Under the pieces are notes generated by a model that was not told the origin of the DNA, did not search any database, and saw nothing but the letters and a program-made list of their open reading frames with translations. From Polyodon spathula (lineage: Eukaryota > Chordata > Actinopteri > Acipenseriformes > Polyodontidae), in contig NC_054547.1 of the NCBI RefSeq assembly GCF_017654505.1, positions 22,463,838 through 22,527,837 of the forward strand: a stretch of DNA of 64,000 nt, written 5' to 3'. Positions 7,335 to 17,842 of the stretch are shown here, in pieces. Position numbers and translations under genes: made by a program. Positions within the stretch are counted from its first letter, which is position 1. Every line of letters starts with the position of its first letter.

Positions 7335-9640
7335 GAACAGTGTGGTGTTAGTTTGTCGCTTTGGATTTCCCAGACCACAGCAATTAATCATAGTAATCCC
7401 AGATGTGGCTGGAAAGCACTCAGATCTCACAGCAGGGAATATTGCACAAATCAGAACTAATGACTACAATCCAGTCATTTTACTAGCCTGGGAAGGCAAT
7501 GTGCACATTCATTTTATTGGTGACCACTCTACAACCTTCAACCGCTACATCACAAAATACCTATAGAAATCTGAGAAGATCTATGCCTTTGGCATCATGA
7601 ATGACATTAATTCAAACAAGTCTCTGGCCAGCAGACTGTGGAATGTTACACTCTGCAGCCTGTCCAACAGAGAATGCGGTTCTCTTGAGGAATCTACTAG
7701 GTACTAATCTGTATGGAACGGATCCACACACTACTATTAAGTGGGTTGACGTAGCAATGATTTGTAGATGTCTGGTGAAATCAGAGGAAGAAATTGATAA
7801 ATTAGTGGAGCAAAACTCAGACTCAACTGACATCTACTTTTCTTCCTGCTATCCAAAACATCCAGAAGCTCTAAAATATATACACCTCTATGATTTTATT
7901 GCATTGCATGATGTGGTGACAGAAAGGTCCAAGAATGAGATCATCATTTACTACAAGTTTCCTTTTGGATACCTCAAAAAAAAAACAAAGTCCTACTTAA
8001 TCAATCATTGCTGCAATAGTGTCCATGACAGTCCAGAAAGCTACTTCTAGCCAGCCTACTACTCTTCAAGCCATGGAGACACACAGATGAGCTTCTCCCT
8101 GAAGGGTACTGTTCCTTTATAGATGTATTTCATGCCTGTAAGGATAGTGTTCAACAAGCAATGGCCTATCATGACCAACTACAACAAACTGCCGCAGCTG
8201 AGGAGGAGGTAACCCGACTAGTAGAGCAAAGACAGAAAGAAATGGAGGCTGAAGACCAAAATATGCTTGAAACACAAAGACCCAACAATCCTCTTCACTT
8301 TGTTCCTTGGCAGGCTGCAGAGGTGTTGGCTGAATTCAGGGATGTGGCTGCACAACCTGTGCTAAAGGATGCACAAGATATGATGAAGCGTCTAAATAAA
8401 GACCAGAAGAAGGTGTTTCACCACATTACAAAAATTTTGCAAGTACAAACAGAAACAAGCACCCCCATACTCTGCATGTTTGTGAGTGGTACTGGGGGCA
8501 CAGGTAAGAGTTTTCTCATTTAAACTGTCACTGCATGGGTGAGACAAAAACTGGAAAAAGAAGTGGCTATTATAGCACTGACTGGAGTTGCAGCTTACAG
8601 TATCAATTCACAGACTACTTATGCTTCCAGTGGAGCATGGAAAAACATCAATGTCTCTCTGATGAGGTACTCCAGTGCCTTTGTAGAGAAATGAGAGATG
8701 TGACGCTCCTCATTTTTGATGAGGTGTCTATGATTTCCAATGTCATCTTGTTATACATCCATCTTCGCCTATGTGAGATTGTCCACACTGCCAACAAAGA
8801 CAATGGCTGGTTTGGAAAAATCTACATCTTACTTTTAGGGGATTTGCTGCAGCTTACTCAATAGGAGTTGTATATATTGACTGCCTCTATGGGATCCGTG
8901 GACCTGTGGAATTGTTTATTTATGATGAACTTACAATTAATATGTGCAAGAAGCAGGACCAGGTTTATGCTAATCTGCTTAACCATGCACACTCAGAGCC
9001 ACGAACAAAACTGATCACATTGTGTTGAGAAAAATGACTGATACCAATCAAGGAGATATTCACAGCTGCAAAAAAAGCCAATATCCAAAACATCCAACAC
9101 ATGAAACATTTAGATGACAAAGATGGAAGTTCAGCCTGTCTCATGCCTACAGTAGAAACCTGTAACCAGATACAGACCGTTATTCTTAATAGCATGCCTC
9201 GGGATGACATTCATCTTGTGGCAATGGATACTGTAAACTGCCTTAATTCCCTTAAGAAAAATTGAAAGCTTATAAGGCCTACTGTAGTCATACATCTGGA
9301 CTGCAAACTAGCATACAAGTGAAAATAGGCTCTAAGCTGACGCTTTGGAAAAATATCCACTTTGCCACTGGTCTCATTAATGGTGCAATAGGGAAACACC
9401 AAGCTGTTTCTTATTAACCAGAAAACACCATGATGGTCAAAACCATGACTATCCATTTTAACAATGGACACACACATACCTTTAAACCACCAAGGTCAAA
9501 GTCTGAAGTAATGGACAGGGCCTACATTGTTCGAGAGCATCCAGTCATCGGTGCTCACACAATCACCATTCATAAATGCTAGGGCGTGACACTCAAAACA
9601 GCCCTGAGTTGATAAGCTTGAAGGAGACCAATACTCACAA
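7335..9640 (+). pseudogene. Helitron replicase/helicase, decayed (Rep domain not seen)
   Basis: Broken frames give successive Helitron blocks. VCRFGFPRP (about 7353) and DYNPVILLAWEGNVHIHF with YITKYL (7465-7565) belong to the linker between Rep and helicase; LWNVTLCSLSNREC (about 7640-7675) follows. After decayed sequence, LLLFKPWRHTDELL lies near 8060-8095. The helicase core then shows Walker A GTGGTGKSF (about 8488-8515), LTGVAAY, Walker B LLIFDEVSM (about 8705-8735), LLLGDLLQL (about 8830-8860) and a late TIHK-x-x-GVTL motif (about 9565-9590, with a stop in place of Q). Numerous stops and frameshifts make it nonfunctional. This Pif1-like helicase family drives rolling-circle transposition. 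Neither the HUH nuclease nor the TC/CTRR termini were found. Confidence 0.85.
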
Positions 9641-9659
9641 GGGATCCATGGTGAAGGAT

Positions 9660-11262
9660 TGTGTGTATTTTGTACGTCAAGCCATCACCAACGTTCAGGA
9701 ACAACAAAAGCTACCATATTCTGAGGGAACAGTTGTAGTCACACATTCAATCAGAGGCTTGAGCAACAATTATCTCACCCCCTGCTTTGCAAACACCATG
9801 TTACAATGTCTTCTTCACTGCACATTTTTGAAATAGTCATTAAAACAAAGTGAACAACAAGCCCTTGGGGCTTTTGTTACCAACTATGATCAGTTGCCAT
9901 CCACTACATCTCTCAGTACTGTGGGCATTTGTCACTTCGTAGGAGAACCCTTCAGTAGAGTTCAGCAGCAAAATTGATTTTCTCAACAAATTGTCTCAAA
10001 CTTGTCCAGAAATATGTGATCTGGTTTCAGTTACTACAATGCATAACATGCTATGTACACAAAGTAGGTAGCACACATCAAATCAAAAGGTAGGGTTTGC
10101 ATGTACCTGATGGTACACATTCCATGTGTTTGGAACAACTAATTAATATGGGTACCCATTAATGGTTGCAGATGTGACCACTGCCAAAAAGCTACACTAC
10201 TTAAATGCAAAGTCATTCAGTCAGCAGGAAGAATGCTTGCAATCCAGCTTTGCTTTGGCAAACTGAACCAAATGGGAATGTTACAAAATGACAAGAAGTT
10301 TACTGGTGTGCACAACAGTAAAATTAATGTAGACAACCGTAATTACAAATGATCTTCCATTATTATACACAAAGGAGATGTTGCTTAAGGACACTACATG
10401 TGTGTCCTATCAGTTCCTGGCACTACAAAGTGGGTGCATGCAAATGACACACTTATTGAAGTAAAACCATGGCCAAGAAATGCAAAAGATATGTACATGG
10501 CTGTGACAAAATGACTGAGTGAGAACAGGTGCAGGAGTGGTGCAGTGCATTAAATAAACAGACATAGCCTTGTAATCCAGTTTGGAAAAGTGGTGTTTAT
10601 TTTTATTCCAGGTCTGGTGACCAAAACAATAATCCCTCAGCAATAATAACAGGATTGCAGTCCCAACTAATTAACACAATATCTGACCCACAATAATGCA
10701 TACACGGTCACCAGTCTTGGGTGCATGCAGTTGTGCTCGTGGTGGGTGATACAGGTTATTTAGTAACTGTTGGTAAAGTGCCATTCCGGCTTAATGCTGG
10801 CCCTAAGCGACAGAGCCAGTACTAAACTGTGCTGGCTGTCTGGTAATGTGCAAGACAAGACAAGACAATTACAAGATGAAACAAACAAAACACTCATGGT
10901 ACTTTTATGATTAGGAACAGGGTCTCTTACAGCCCTTATCAGTTTATATACACAAACTAAAGTGAAAGAACAGATTATGATTTTCTGTCCCCTTTTATGC
11001 TGTCACACATGACCCCTTCATGACCCATGCAACCTCCTCTCCAATCAGCGGCTGCCACGTCATTTCTCTTCTGAGTTAATGTGTTATTGCAATGTCTCGC
11101 CCCCTTCCTCACTGGTTGACTTCCCTTGAACACTGGGAAAGAACTGTCAGGCCAGCCTATCCAAGGAACTTTGTTCTCGCTGCTTAGCCCCCTCATAGGT
11201 TGGGAGGATGATTTACAATCAATAATCAATCTATTTCTGTCACAATGGCCTTTTATGAATAG
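9660..11262 (+). pseudogene. Ubiquitin-specific protease (USP, C19-type) domain, decayed, split by a solo LTR
   Basis: Starting about 9750, the frame reads IRGLSNNYLTPCFANTMLQCL, a close match to the USP Cys box (G-L-x-N-x-G-x-T-C-x-x-N-x-x-L-Q-C-L), with the catalytic Cys codon at 9783. VQQQN*FSQQIVSNL (about 9960-9997) fits the Q-Q-D-A-x-E-F block. CRCDHCQKAT (about 10170-10195) fits a USP zinc-ribbon knuckle. The His box, HKGDVA-x-GHYMC...TTKWVHANDTLI (10370-10455), retains GHY, W and ND. Coding resumes across the LTR at 10502-11244: removing it and one target copy gives a frame ending MYMAFYE then stop (11250-11260), matching the C-terminal A-Y-x-L-F-Y of USPs. Around five stops disable it. 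The domain follows the Helitron helicase within about 100 bp on the same strand. Confidence 0.75.
10502..11244 (-). mobile_element. Solo LTR with perfect 5-bp target duplication
   Basis: The ends are TGTGACA and TGTCACA. The target duplication ATGGC is present at 10497-10501 and 11245-11249. On the minus strand there is a TATA-like TATATAAACTG near 10950 and an AATAAA near 10590, placing transcription on the minus strand. The 743-bp unit has no coding content and interrupts the USP frame. A related LTR end is recognisable at 39201-39367. Confidence 0.85.
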
Positions 11263-11289
11263 ATGTAATGTTTTAAGATTGGACTACAT

Positions 11290-11760
11290 TGGAGAAAGTT
11301 GATCAAAAAACAAGATTAGGAGGCAAAAAACTGAAAAATTTCTCCAATTAATATGTTCATGTAATTCACCTACCAATCTGCACAAGTTTAGGGTTTGCCT
11401 GAAAGCATGTGGGAGAATCTGAAACCAAGTGGAAGAACATTCTATGGTCTGATGAGACGAAAATAGAGCTTTTTGGCCTCAACACTAAGTGATATGTTTG
11501 GCACAAGCCTAACACCGCACATCATCCTGAGAACACCATCCCTACCATGAAACACGGTAGTGGCAGCATCATGCTATGGGAATGCTTCTCTGCGTAAGGG
11601 CCTGGAAAGCTCGTGAAAATAGAGGGCAAAATGGATGCTGGAAAGAACAGAGAAATCCTGGATGAAAACCTGCTGAAGTCTGCAAGAGACCTGGGACTTG
11701 GCAGAAGATTCAATCAATTATTTTCTGCTTTATATTTGTAATTAATTGTCAGGGTGTCAG
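11290..11760 (+). pseudogene. Tc1/mariner transposase fragment (middle part)
   Basis: The translation shows WSDETKIELFGLN (first catalytic Asp region of the DDE triad), then [30 protein letters not shown] and GPGKLVKIEGKMDAG, typical of Tc1-like transposases. Stops interrupt it. After DLGLGRR the sequence jumps to a 40-bp block (about 11710-11750) that is also found at 15852-15893 in the 3' noncoding end of the second Tc1 copy. The C-terminal catalytic region was therefore lost by internal deletion. Confidence 0.85.
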
Positions 11761-12117
11761 GTCCAATTTATTTTCACATGCGCTGTTTATTTTACACATA
11801 CTGCTTAAATATTTTTTTTCAGTGTCTGAAATGTCTGTGATATTCTTTGAGCACTGGATGCAGAAGCAGCCATCTTCTTTGTTTGTGTCCGTGTTATCTC
11901 TGTGGTGCAGGGGGCTATGTGTATTGCTCAGGTACGTCCCTTTTATCGGTCTCACTTGGCCATTTAAATTTTTTTTTTTAGCTTTTTCCGGAGAAAAAAA
12001 TGACCAGAGACCTGTACTTGATGTCTTTTTGATGATTTCAGACAGAGTCTGACATCTGACTGGAAAGGAAAAATTGTAATATCGGATCTCGTCCGACATA
12101 GGACCGCAAAGGGTTGA
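11750..12117 (+). mobile_element. piggyBac-type short element, left end missing
   Basis: The right end reads GACATAGGACCGCAAAGGGTT, the inverse of the CCCTTTGCGGTCC terminus of the related element at 17843. The body shares GGTCCAATTTATTTTCA, GAGCACTGGATG and TTTTTCCGGAGAAA with that element. No transposase is encoded. Confidence 0.6.
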
Positions 12118-12361
12118 GGAAGGAAGGTTTGGATTAAAAAAAAAAAAAAAAAATAGTAGTAGTAGTAAGGCCAGAAATGAGATAATTCACAAAAAATGAT
12201 CGACATGATATTAAGAGCATCTGATAGAGCTAGGATGTTGATAGGGTAGGTGATTAGAAATGATGAATGGCTTTTAGATGAAAGAGAACAGATGGAACAT
12301 GAATGAGCATCGACACAGAAACTGCACATATGAAAAAAAATGGAAATGCAGAATGAGGAAT
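12118..12361 (-). other. Right-hand part of an unidentified minus-strand remnant; A-run and AGT repeat
   Basis: Contains an A17 run (12137-12153) followed by (AGT)4. No domain is recognised. It is separated from the coding-like stretch at 12980-14105 only by the solo LTR. Confidence 0.3.
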
Positions 12362-12974
12362 TGTGGCAAAGTGCCTGCCCCTGTGTATATTTTGTGTTAT
12401 ATGTTGTGTGTTAATTTTGGTGTGTAGTCATTGGTACACGGGATATAAACGGGTCTGTGTAAACGAGTGTTAAAATGTATATTTGTATTTAGGCACGAGG
12501 ATTGCACAGCACTTCACGTGCAAGTAAAAAGTAATATGTGAGCACAGGGAATTGAACTTTATTAATTCATGTGCAGTGGTACCGTGACTCCAATTGAATG
12601 ATTGATTAGCAATCGAGTCTCGATACAGCTGCATAAATGCAACCTGTTTTCACCCACTCGGGGTTGGGTGTTCGATGAGTGTAGAACGGGATAGGAGACA
12701 GAGGTAATAATTGTGATAATAATAATAATAGTAAATAAATATCTGCTCACCGTGTTGTCTATATAGTCTGTTTTGTTTGTCTTTTTGTTTTGGCGAATGT
12801 GCCGTGTCCTGTGTTTTTGTTTGTTACAACCTTTTTATTTACTGTTTTGTTCACTCCTTAAATGCTGAGTGAAACCATTCGCTCAGCTCCACCAAACTCC
12901 GCCTCTCTCTCTCTGTTTATTTCCTGGTTCCTGTTTCTGGTCTGACATCCCCCACTCCGGCCGTCTTTTTGACA
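12362..12974 (+). mobile_element. Solo LTR, family 1, perfect 5-bp target duplication
   Basis: It begins TGTGGCAAAGTGCCTGCCCC and ends TTTTTGACA. The duplication GGAAT is at 12357-12361 and 12975-12979. A hairpin (12573-12596 with 12610-12632) is followed by CATAAATGC as a TATA-like box. Length is 613 bp. The sequence removed by this insertion scar is the unidentified minus-strand remnant on either side. Confidence 0.9.
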
Positions 12975-12979
12975 GGAAT

Positions 12980-14105
12980 TTAAATTATTGCACAGCTGAC
13001 TGCCACCAGAATATTTGATGGGTGTTCCATTGCTTGTTGAAAAAGCAAGCAGAGCTGAAGAACGGATAGGAGGAACTGCAGATGCATGATTCCTAAAAGA
13101 ATAAGTGTTGCTGAGAGTAGAGGAAGAATAATTTGAGGCTGATGAGGAGGTTGCTTTTGGACAATAAGAATAGAGACCATATTAATGTCTTTGCCTTCAG
13201 TAATATTGCGGCTCAGTTGAGACAACGCGAGAGTAGGTGGTCGTGGCTGAAGCAGCAGGAGAGACAAATGCTGTTAATGTTGCCATTGATAAGAATTAAT
13301 GGCTACTGGTACTAAGCGAATGATACTGCTGTCTAGTGCATCCGGGCAATCAGATACTGTAGAAATAGCAGTATTAGTGATGAATCAGTTGCTTGATATT
13401 GTTAAAAATTTGATAATGCAAATCGGAGCAAGGATCAGATGAAATTGAAAACTGAGGGGTTGTAGCCACTGAATCAGAGGAGAGTGAAGCTTGCACAGCA
13501 GCAGGGGCAGAACGTGAACTGATTAGTTTGGATCTCTGCTGAGACTTTTGAGGAGGAAAGACAGTCTTGGCCGATATGGAATTGCAATGTGAAAGCATTC
13601 CCGATCACACCCTGCTTCAATGGGCAATCCTTTTTTGAAAAGAGCTTTCACAAGTTTGTCAGTGGGCCAATCCTTGTAAAAAGTTGTGCCAGAAAATCAT
13701 CCTGAGATCTAATGTGTTTAGAGAGGCAAATAGGAATGGCAGGGATTAGCAGGGATTGAAGCATCAGCATTGTAAAATGAAAGAGAAGTAGGACGGGCAG
13801 AAGCTTTTTCGATGGCTTATTTGTTGAAGGAAGACAGCCAGAAGAGGACAGTCAGATGACAACGAAAGCAGCCTCAGGTGAGTAGTCATTTATACCGATT
13901 GAAAACAAAGGTTTGATTTAAGAGTCGGTCTGCAAGTCTGCATGGTAATCACAAACTGAAAAGTAAGATGAGAATTAGGAAGCTGGCTATGGTTTAAATA
14001 GGGTGACTGACAGGGAAGTAAAGGTTGACTGACAGATATTTTAGCATGCTCTACTATAAAATGGACATTGACATGCCATTCATCAGCTTGTGGATCCATC
14101 TAGAC
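12980..14105 (-). pseudogene. Unidentified coding-like remnant, serine-rich
   Basis: Minus-strand frames give MDPQADEWHVNVHFIVEH (14099 leftward), then after shifts KDWPTDKLVKALFKKGLPIE and CDRECFHIAIPYRPRLSSSS (about 13680-13545). A serine- and alanine-rich part follows: SAPAAVQASLSSDS, and near 13120-12990 SSTLSNTYSFRNHASAV and STSNGTPIKYSGGSQL. The long low-stop stretches and protein-like composition suggest one decayed gene with several frameshifts. I do not recognise the family. A capsid-like or other structural protein of a large transposon is conceivable but unsupported. Confidence 0.35.
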
Positions 14106-14805
14106 AATAATAGGAAGTGATGAATATATTCTGGGCTAGACTAATGCTACCTGTGTGGTGTTTGGTTATAGTGTATAACCACATTAACCAACTGTAATAC
14201 AAAATCTGCCAAGGGGCACAGTATAAATAATGACAAGAACAACAAAGAACCAGAAATCCAAGGCTTAATACTTTATCCTAAAAACAAACTTACAGGATGT
14301 GTTCACTAAAGTGAAAAATGGTTGTTATAATAATTTTGTCATTCACAAATACCTTTTGGATTTACACAGTGTAATTTTACTTTCTTTTTCTGGTTTAGTT
14401 CAGGTTTTGAAGTTTTTAAGCTGTCCAATTCTAGAATTGTATGAGCATTTAGGGAAAGATTAATGTGTGTGACTCTTTTATTGTGGTTTTATCTTTCCAA
14501 TGCATGTGAATGCCACGCCAAAGCAATGTCTTGTAGGAGCCTGAGCAACTTGGCACTGCCAGGAATCAAGGCTGCTCTCCCCTGGCTCTATGACTCACCC
14601 TGCATACCGTTGTGCCTTCACATGTCCTCATTGGTATTTTAGCAACAATATTAAAGTAAAAAATAATAGTACATTATTTTCTCAAAATTTCCTATAGTTG
14701 AATAACTTTTCAGGCACTAACAAGCTCAAACTAGAATGATGCTGTTAGACACTGTAAATATTACTGTCTACCATCTACTATCACAGGGAGAGTGCTCTAG
14801 CATGC
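14106..14805. other. No gene or recognised repeat
   Basis: AT-rich intergenic-like sequence with no reading frame, terminal repeat or simple repeat that I can support. Confidence 0.5.
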
Positions 14806-15440
14806 TGTAACACGCCCTTCCGACCACTGGCAGTGCTGGAGAGCAGCCAGCAGAAACAGGGCTGTCCAGGCAGCGCCTCTTCCCCTGCTCACTCTCCCTG
14901 TCCTGGACTAGCTAGAGATGTGCTACTGTTCGCGGTGTTTGCCTTGGCTGTTAAAACATAGTGTTTGCTTTTCCCGGACGAGCCCGTGAGACTGCATTTT
15001 CCCTCTACTTCCCCAACCCCGCTTGGACATCTGACTGGACCCGCAGCACAGCCCAGTGTTTACCAGGACGAGTAAGCCCCTTTGTCTGCACTAAGCCCTC
15101 AGAGGGAGTTGAGGCCGTGGCTGGAGGACAGCAGCTCCTACAGTGTGGAGAAACCTCATGACTGTTTTACTGTGTTTAGAGTGGAACGGGACTGTTTTTG
15201 TTTAAATCTTTTATTTTAACCCAGTCTTACTATTGATAGTATTCCCGGGGGTTTCTTTTTTGTTTGTTTTTTGCAATACTATACTTTTATTTTGGCTACA
15301 GCCCCTTTTTGTTGAGTTTATTGTTTTTTTTTTTAATAAAACCCTGCCCATTGCTGCATTGTTGGTCTGCACTTCCTGTTTCCTGCCTCTCGATGTCGTC
15401 ACTTCCGGTCCCACCGGCACTACACCCACCAACCCCATCA
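14806..15440 (+). mobile_element. Probable solo LTR
   Basis: It begins TGTAACACGCCCTTCC and ends ACCCCATCA. Flanks CATGC (14801-14805) and CATGA (15441-15445) match at four of five bases. An AATAAA signal lies at about 15336 followed by a GC-richer U5-like end. The GC-rich 5' half and pyrimidine-rich 3' half are LTR-like. No relative is present in the window. Confidence 0.55.
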
Positions 15441-15497
15441 CATGATTATATAGAGCAACATATTAAAATAATTAAGAACACAATTTAATAGAATGTA

Positions 15498-16050
15498 TAC
15501 AGTGGTTCTCAAAATTATTCACCCCCCTTGGATTTTTCCACATTTTACAAACATACAGCCAAAGCCACACAGGAATGGCTTAAGAACAAAAAGGTCAATA
15601 TTCTGGAGTGGCCCTTTCAAAGCCCGGATCTCAATTCAATTGAGAATACGTGAAAAGAGTTGAAAATTGCTGTTCACCAAAGGTCCCCATCCAACTTGAC
15701 AGAGCTTGAGCAATTTTGCAAAGAAGAATGGGCAAAAATTGCAGTGTCCAGATGTGCAAAGCTGGTAGAGACTTATACAAATAGACTCATGGCTGTAATT
15801 GCTGCCAAAGGTGCCTCTACCAAATATTGACTCAAGGGGGTGAATACTTATGCAATCAATTATTTTCTGTTTTGTATTTGTAATTAATTAAGAACAATTT
15901 GTAGATTTTATTTTTCACTTTGACATTGTGGACTTTTTTTGTGTTGATCAGTGGCAAAAACTTCTAATTAAATCCATTTTGATTCCATGTTGTAACACAA
16001 TAAAATGTGGAAAAGTCCAAGGGGCGTGAATACTTTTGAGAGCCACTGTA
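15498..16050 (+). mobile_element. Tc1/mariner element with internal deletion
   Basis: Inverted ends CAGTGGTTCTCAAAATTATT (15500 onward) and its partner CAGTGGCTCTCAAAAGTATT (ending 16048 on the minus strand) extend over about 50 bp. They are bounded by TA on both sides, the Tc1 target. Inside, the C-terminal transposase part survives: [14 protein letters not shown], carrying the last acidic residue of the DD34E triad, followed by LIRTYTN-like and AAKGASTKY before a stop (15830). The N-terminal DNA-binding part and the first two Asp are deleted, and one stop interrupts the rest. It is the complementary half of the Tc1 fragment at 11290. Confidence 0.9.
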
Positions 16051-16319
16051 TACATAGTTAGTAGGGATGTCCACAGCTACTATAGTCTTGTTTAGAGGTT
16101 TAAGAATTCCAGGACATTCCAAGAAAGACACAGAAACCACACATTGTATATAATAAGATGCATAATGATGTTATCTGCTAGCATTTAAATCAGTTCTCTG
16201 ACGCCAGTTTACATTGCTTGTGTTTTCAAAGGAATGAAAACTATTGTGAATTTTAGCACTTAAAATAGCACAAACTTGTATCACATATTAAATATTCTGG
16301 TTTCTGCAGACATTATTGC

Positions 16320-16610
16320 AATAATCTTTATTTTTATATCACGCCTTTCACAGTGGACCACCATCACAAAGCACTTCACAACATACGAGACTAGGGTGTG
16401 TGAACTATGCACCAGCTGCAGAGTCAGTTATCACCAAACTCCTCAATAATTCTATCCAAGTCTCACTACCATCTCAAAAAGATTGGAGTCACAAGGAGGT
16501 TAAGTGACTTGCTCAGAGTCACACAATGAGTCAGTCAGTGGCTGAGCTGGGATTTGAAAGGAAAAATTTGAATGTCAGACCTGGTCTGACATAGGACTGC
16601 AAATGATTAA
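16320..16610. mobile_element. piggyBac short-element fragments and a MIR-like core
   Basis: Contains TCACCAAACTCCTCAATAAT shared with the element at 17843, and ends in CTGGTCTGACATAGGACTGC as that element does. Between them lies AGGTTAAGTGACTTGCTCAG with TGGCTGAGCTGGGATTTGAA, a block common in old vertebrate SINE/LINE cores. Boundaries are blurred by age. Confidence 0.45.
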
Positions 16611-16619
16611 CACATTTCC

Positions 16620-17170
16620 TTAACCCTTTGAGTGGTACAAATGTACCGGTATGTTTGCTTCTCCCTTGTCCTCAGGGAGTAACCCCTGATCACATGATAT
16701 TGTTTTACCTTTTTCTTGGTCCCTTGCTCCCTCTGCCAGATATTTACTGAATTACACTTAATTATCCCAGTCACAAAAATGTCAACAGTGTTTGTAAACC
16801 AACGAAAATCGCTCAGTGAGAAAGAAGTATTAGTAATAATACTTGAATTTAGATTCCGATTTAAATTCAAATACATACAATTCTTCCACTGAATTGGATG
16901 TCCGTGAGTGTGTCAGTAAAGACGTAAGCGAAGAATATTTACCATCAATATCAAATGACAGCGAAGAGGTGGCGCCAAGCTATCTGCATTGCTCCATGCT
17001 TCAAGGGGAATCATAAGCTGAAGTATTAGATATTCTCACTCCCTCCACTCCATAACCTGTTTACCTGAATATGAGGATATGATTTATTCTCTCTCTCTCT
17101 CTCTCTCTCCTCTCTAGTCAGACTTTTTTTTTTTTTTTTGTTAGGACATGTTGTTGTCAAAATCTTCGGA
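16620..17170 (+). mobile_element. piggyBac short element, left copy, right end lost
   Basis: It begins TTAA then CCCTTTGAGTGGTAC, a piggyBac-like terminus. It is nearly identical to 18565-19165 for over 400 bp, then differs by a deletion and by the length of a CT repeat. A short acidic frame (SEEYLP...SDSEEVAPSYLHCSML) resembles the N-terminus of a piggyBac transposase, so the element derives from an autonomous one. Confidence 0.7.
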
Positions 17171-17700
17171 ATATAGATAAATTCCGTGAACGATCGGGTC
17201 CCATTTATTTTAAGTACGTGTGTGTTTTACACACACTGTCAATTGCAGTTGCGTCATAGTAACAGGAGTTTAAAACAGGTTTTATTAACAACAAGGTCAA
17301 ATATGAAAAGTGTGGTGTATTTTAAAGATCTGAGAGACATAACATGGAAAAACATATGTCTACACAGGTGTTTATTCATTTTATCAGTAAATTCTGCAAT
17401 AATATTGATCTGTAATTTCTTCAGTATTACATACCAGTCCCAAAAATATTGGCAACAGTCCTGGTTTGTACTCTGAGCACTCATGTGGAAGAAACTATCG
17501 CTTTGTTTATGCAGTGTTATGACTGAAAGAAGGGATTAGTAATATTCACTCCAGTTCCACCTCCGATTTGATTTTTATTGCTCTCTTGCGCAATTAAAGC
17601 CAGATATTGTTATCTGTTCAAAATGCATTGACACATTTTATACTAAAGTCACACAACATTGTCCACTTTTATCATTCTACTCGGTAGGAAGTGAAGTTCC
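17171..17700 (+). mobile_element. Diverged piggyBac short-element body
   Basis: Shares TCGGGTCCCATTTATTTTAA, the TTTTACACACACTGT block, GAGCACTC...TGGAAGAAACTATC and CTTTGTTTATGC with the element at 17843-18551. Termini are not preserved. Confidence 0.5.
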
Positions 17701-17840
17701 GTAAGAACATAAGAACATAATACAGTTTACCTACTGAGTTGCAAGCCTGTTTTTTTAACCACTGGACCTGTTTCTTTAACCTCCTGTAAATGTAATCATA
17801 GCAGTGAGCATTTTGAAAGATGGCAGGCACAACCATCTTT
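17701..17840 (-). mobile_element. Tiny CR1 3'-end fragment and old repeat core
   Basis: AAGAACATAAGAACATAA (17703-17720) is the reversed 8-bp-repeat tail of the CR1 family seen in full at 58200-58260. It is followed by GCAAGCCTGTTTTTTTAACC ACTGGACC, an old SINE-like block. Only scraps remain. Confidence 0.4.
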
Positions 17841-17842
17841 AA

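Noticed and set aside
7153..7566. 137-codon frame starting in the ATA repeat treated as one gene
   Set aside because: Its start is microsatellite; only the end from about 7350 is meaningful and belongs to the Helitron remnant.
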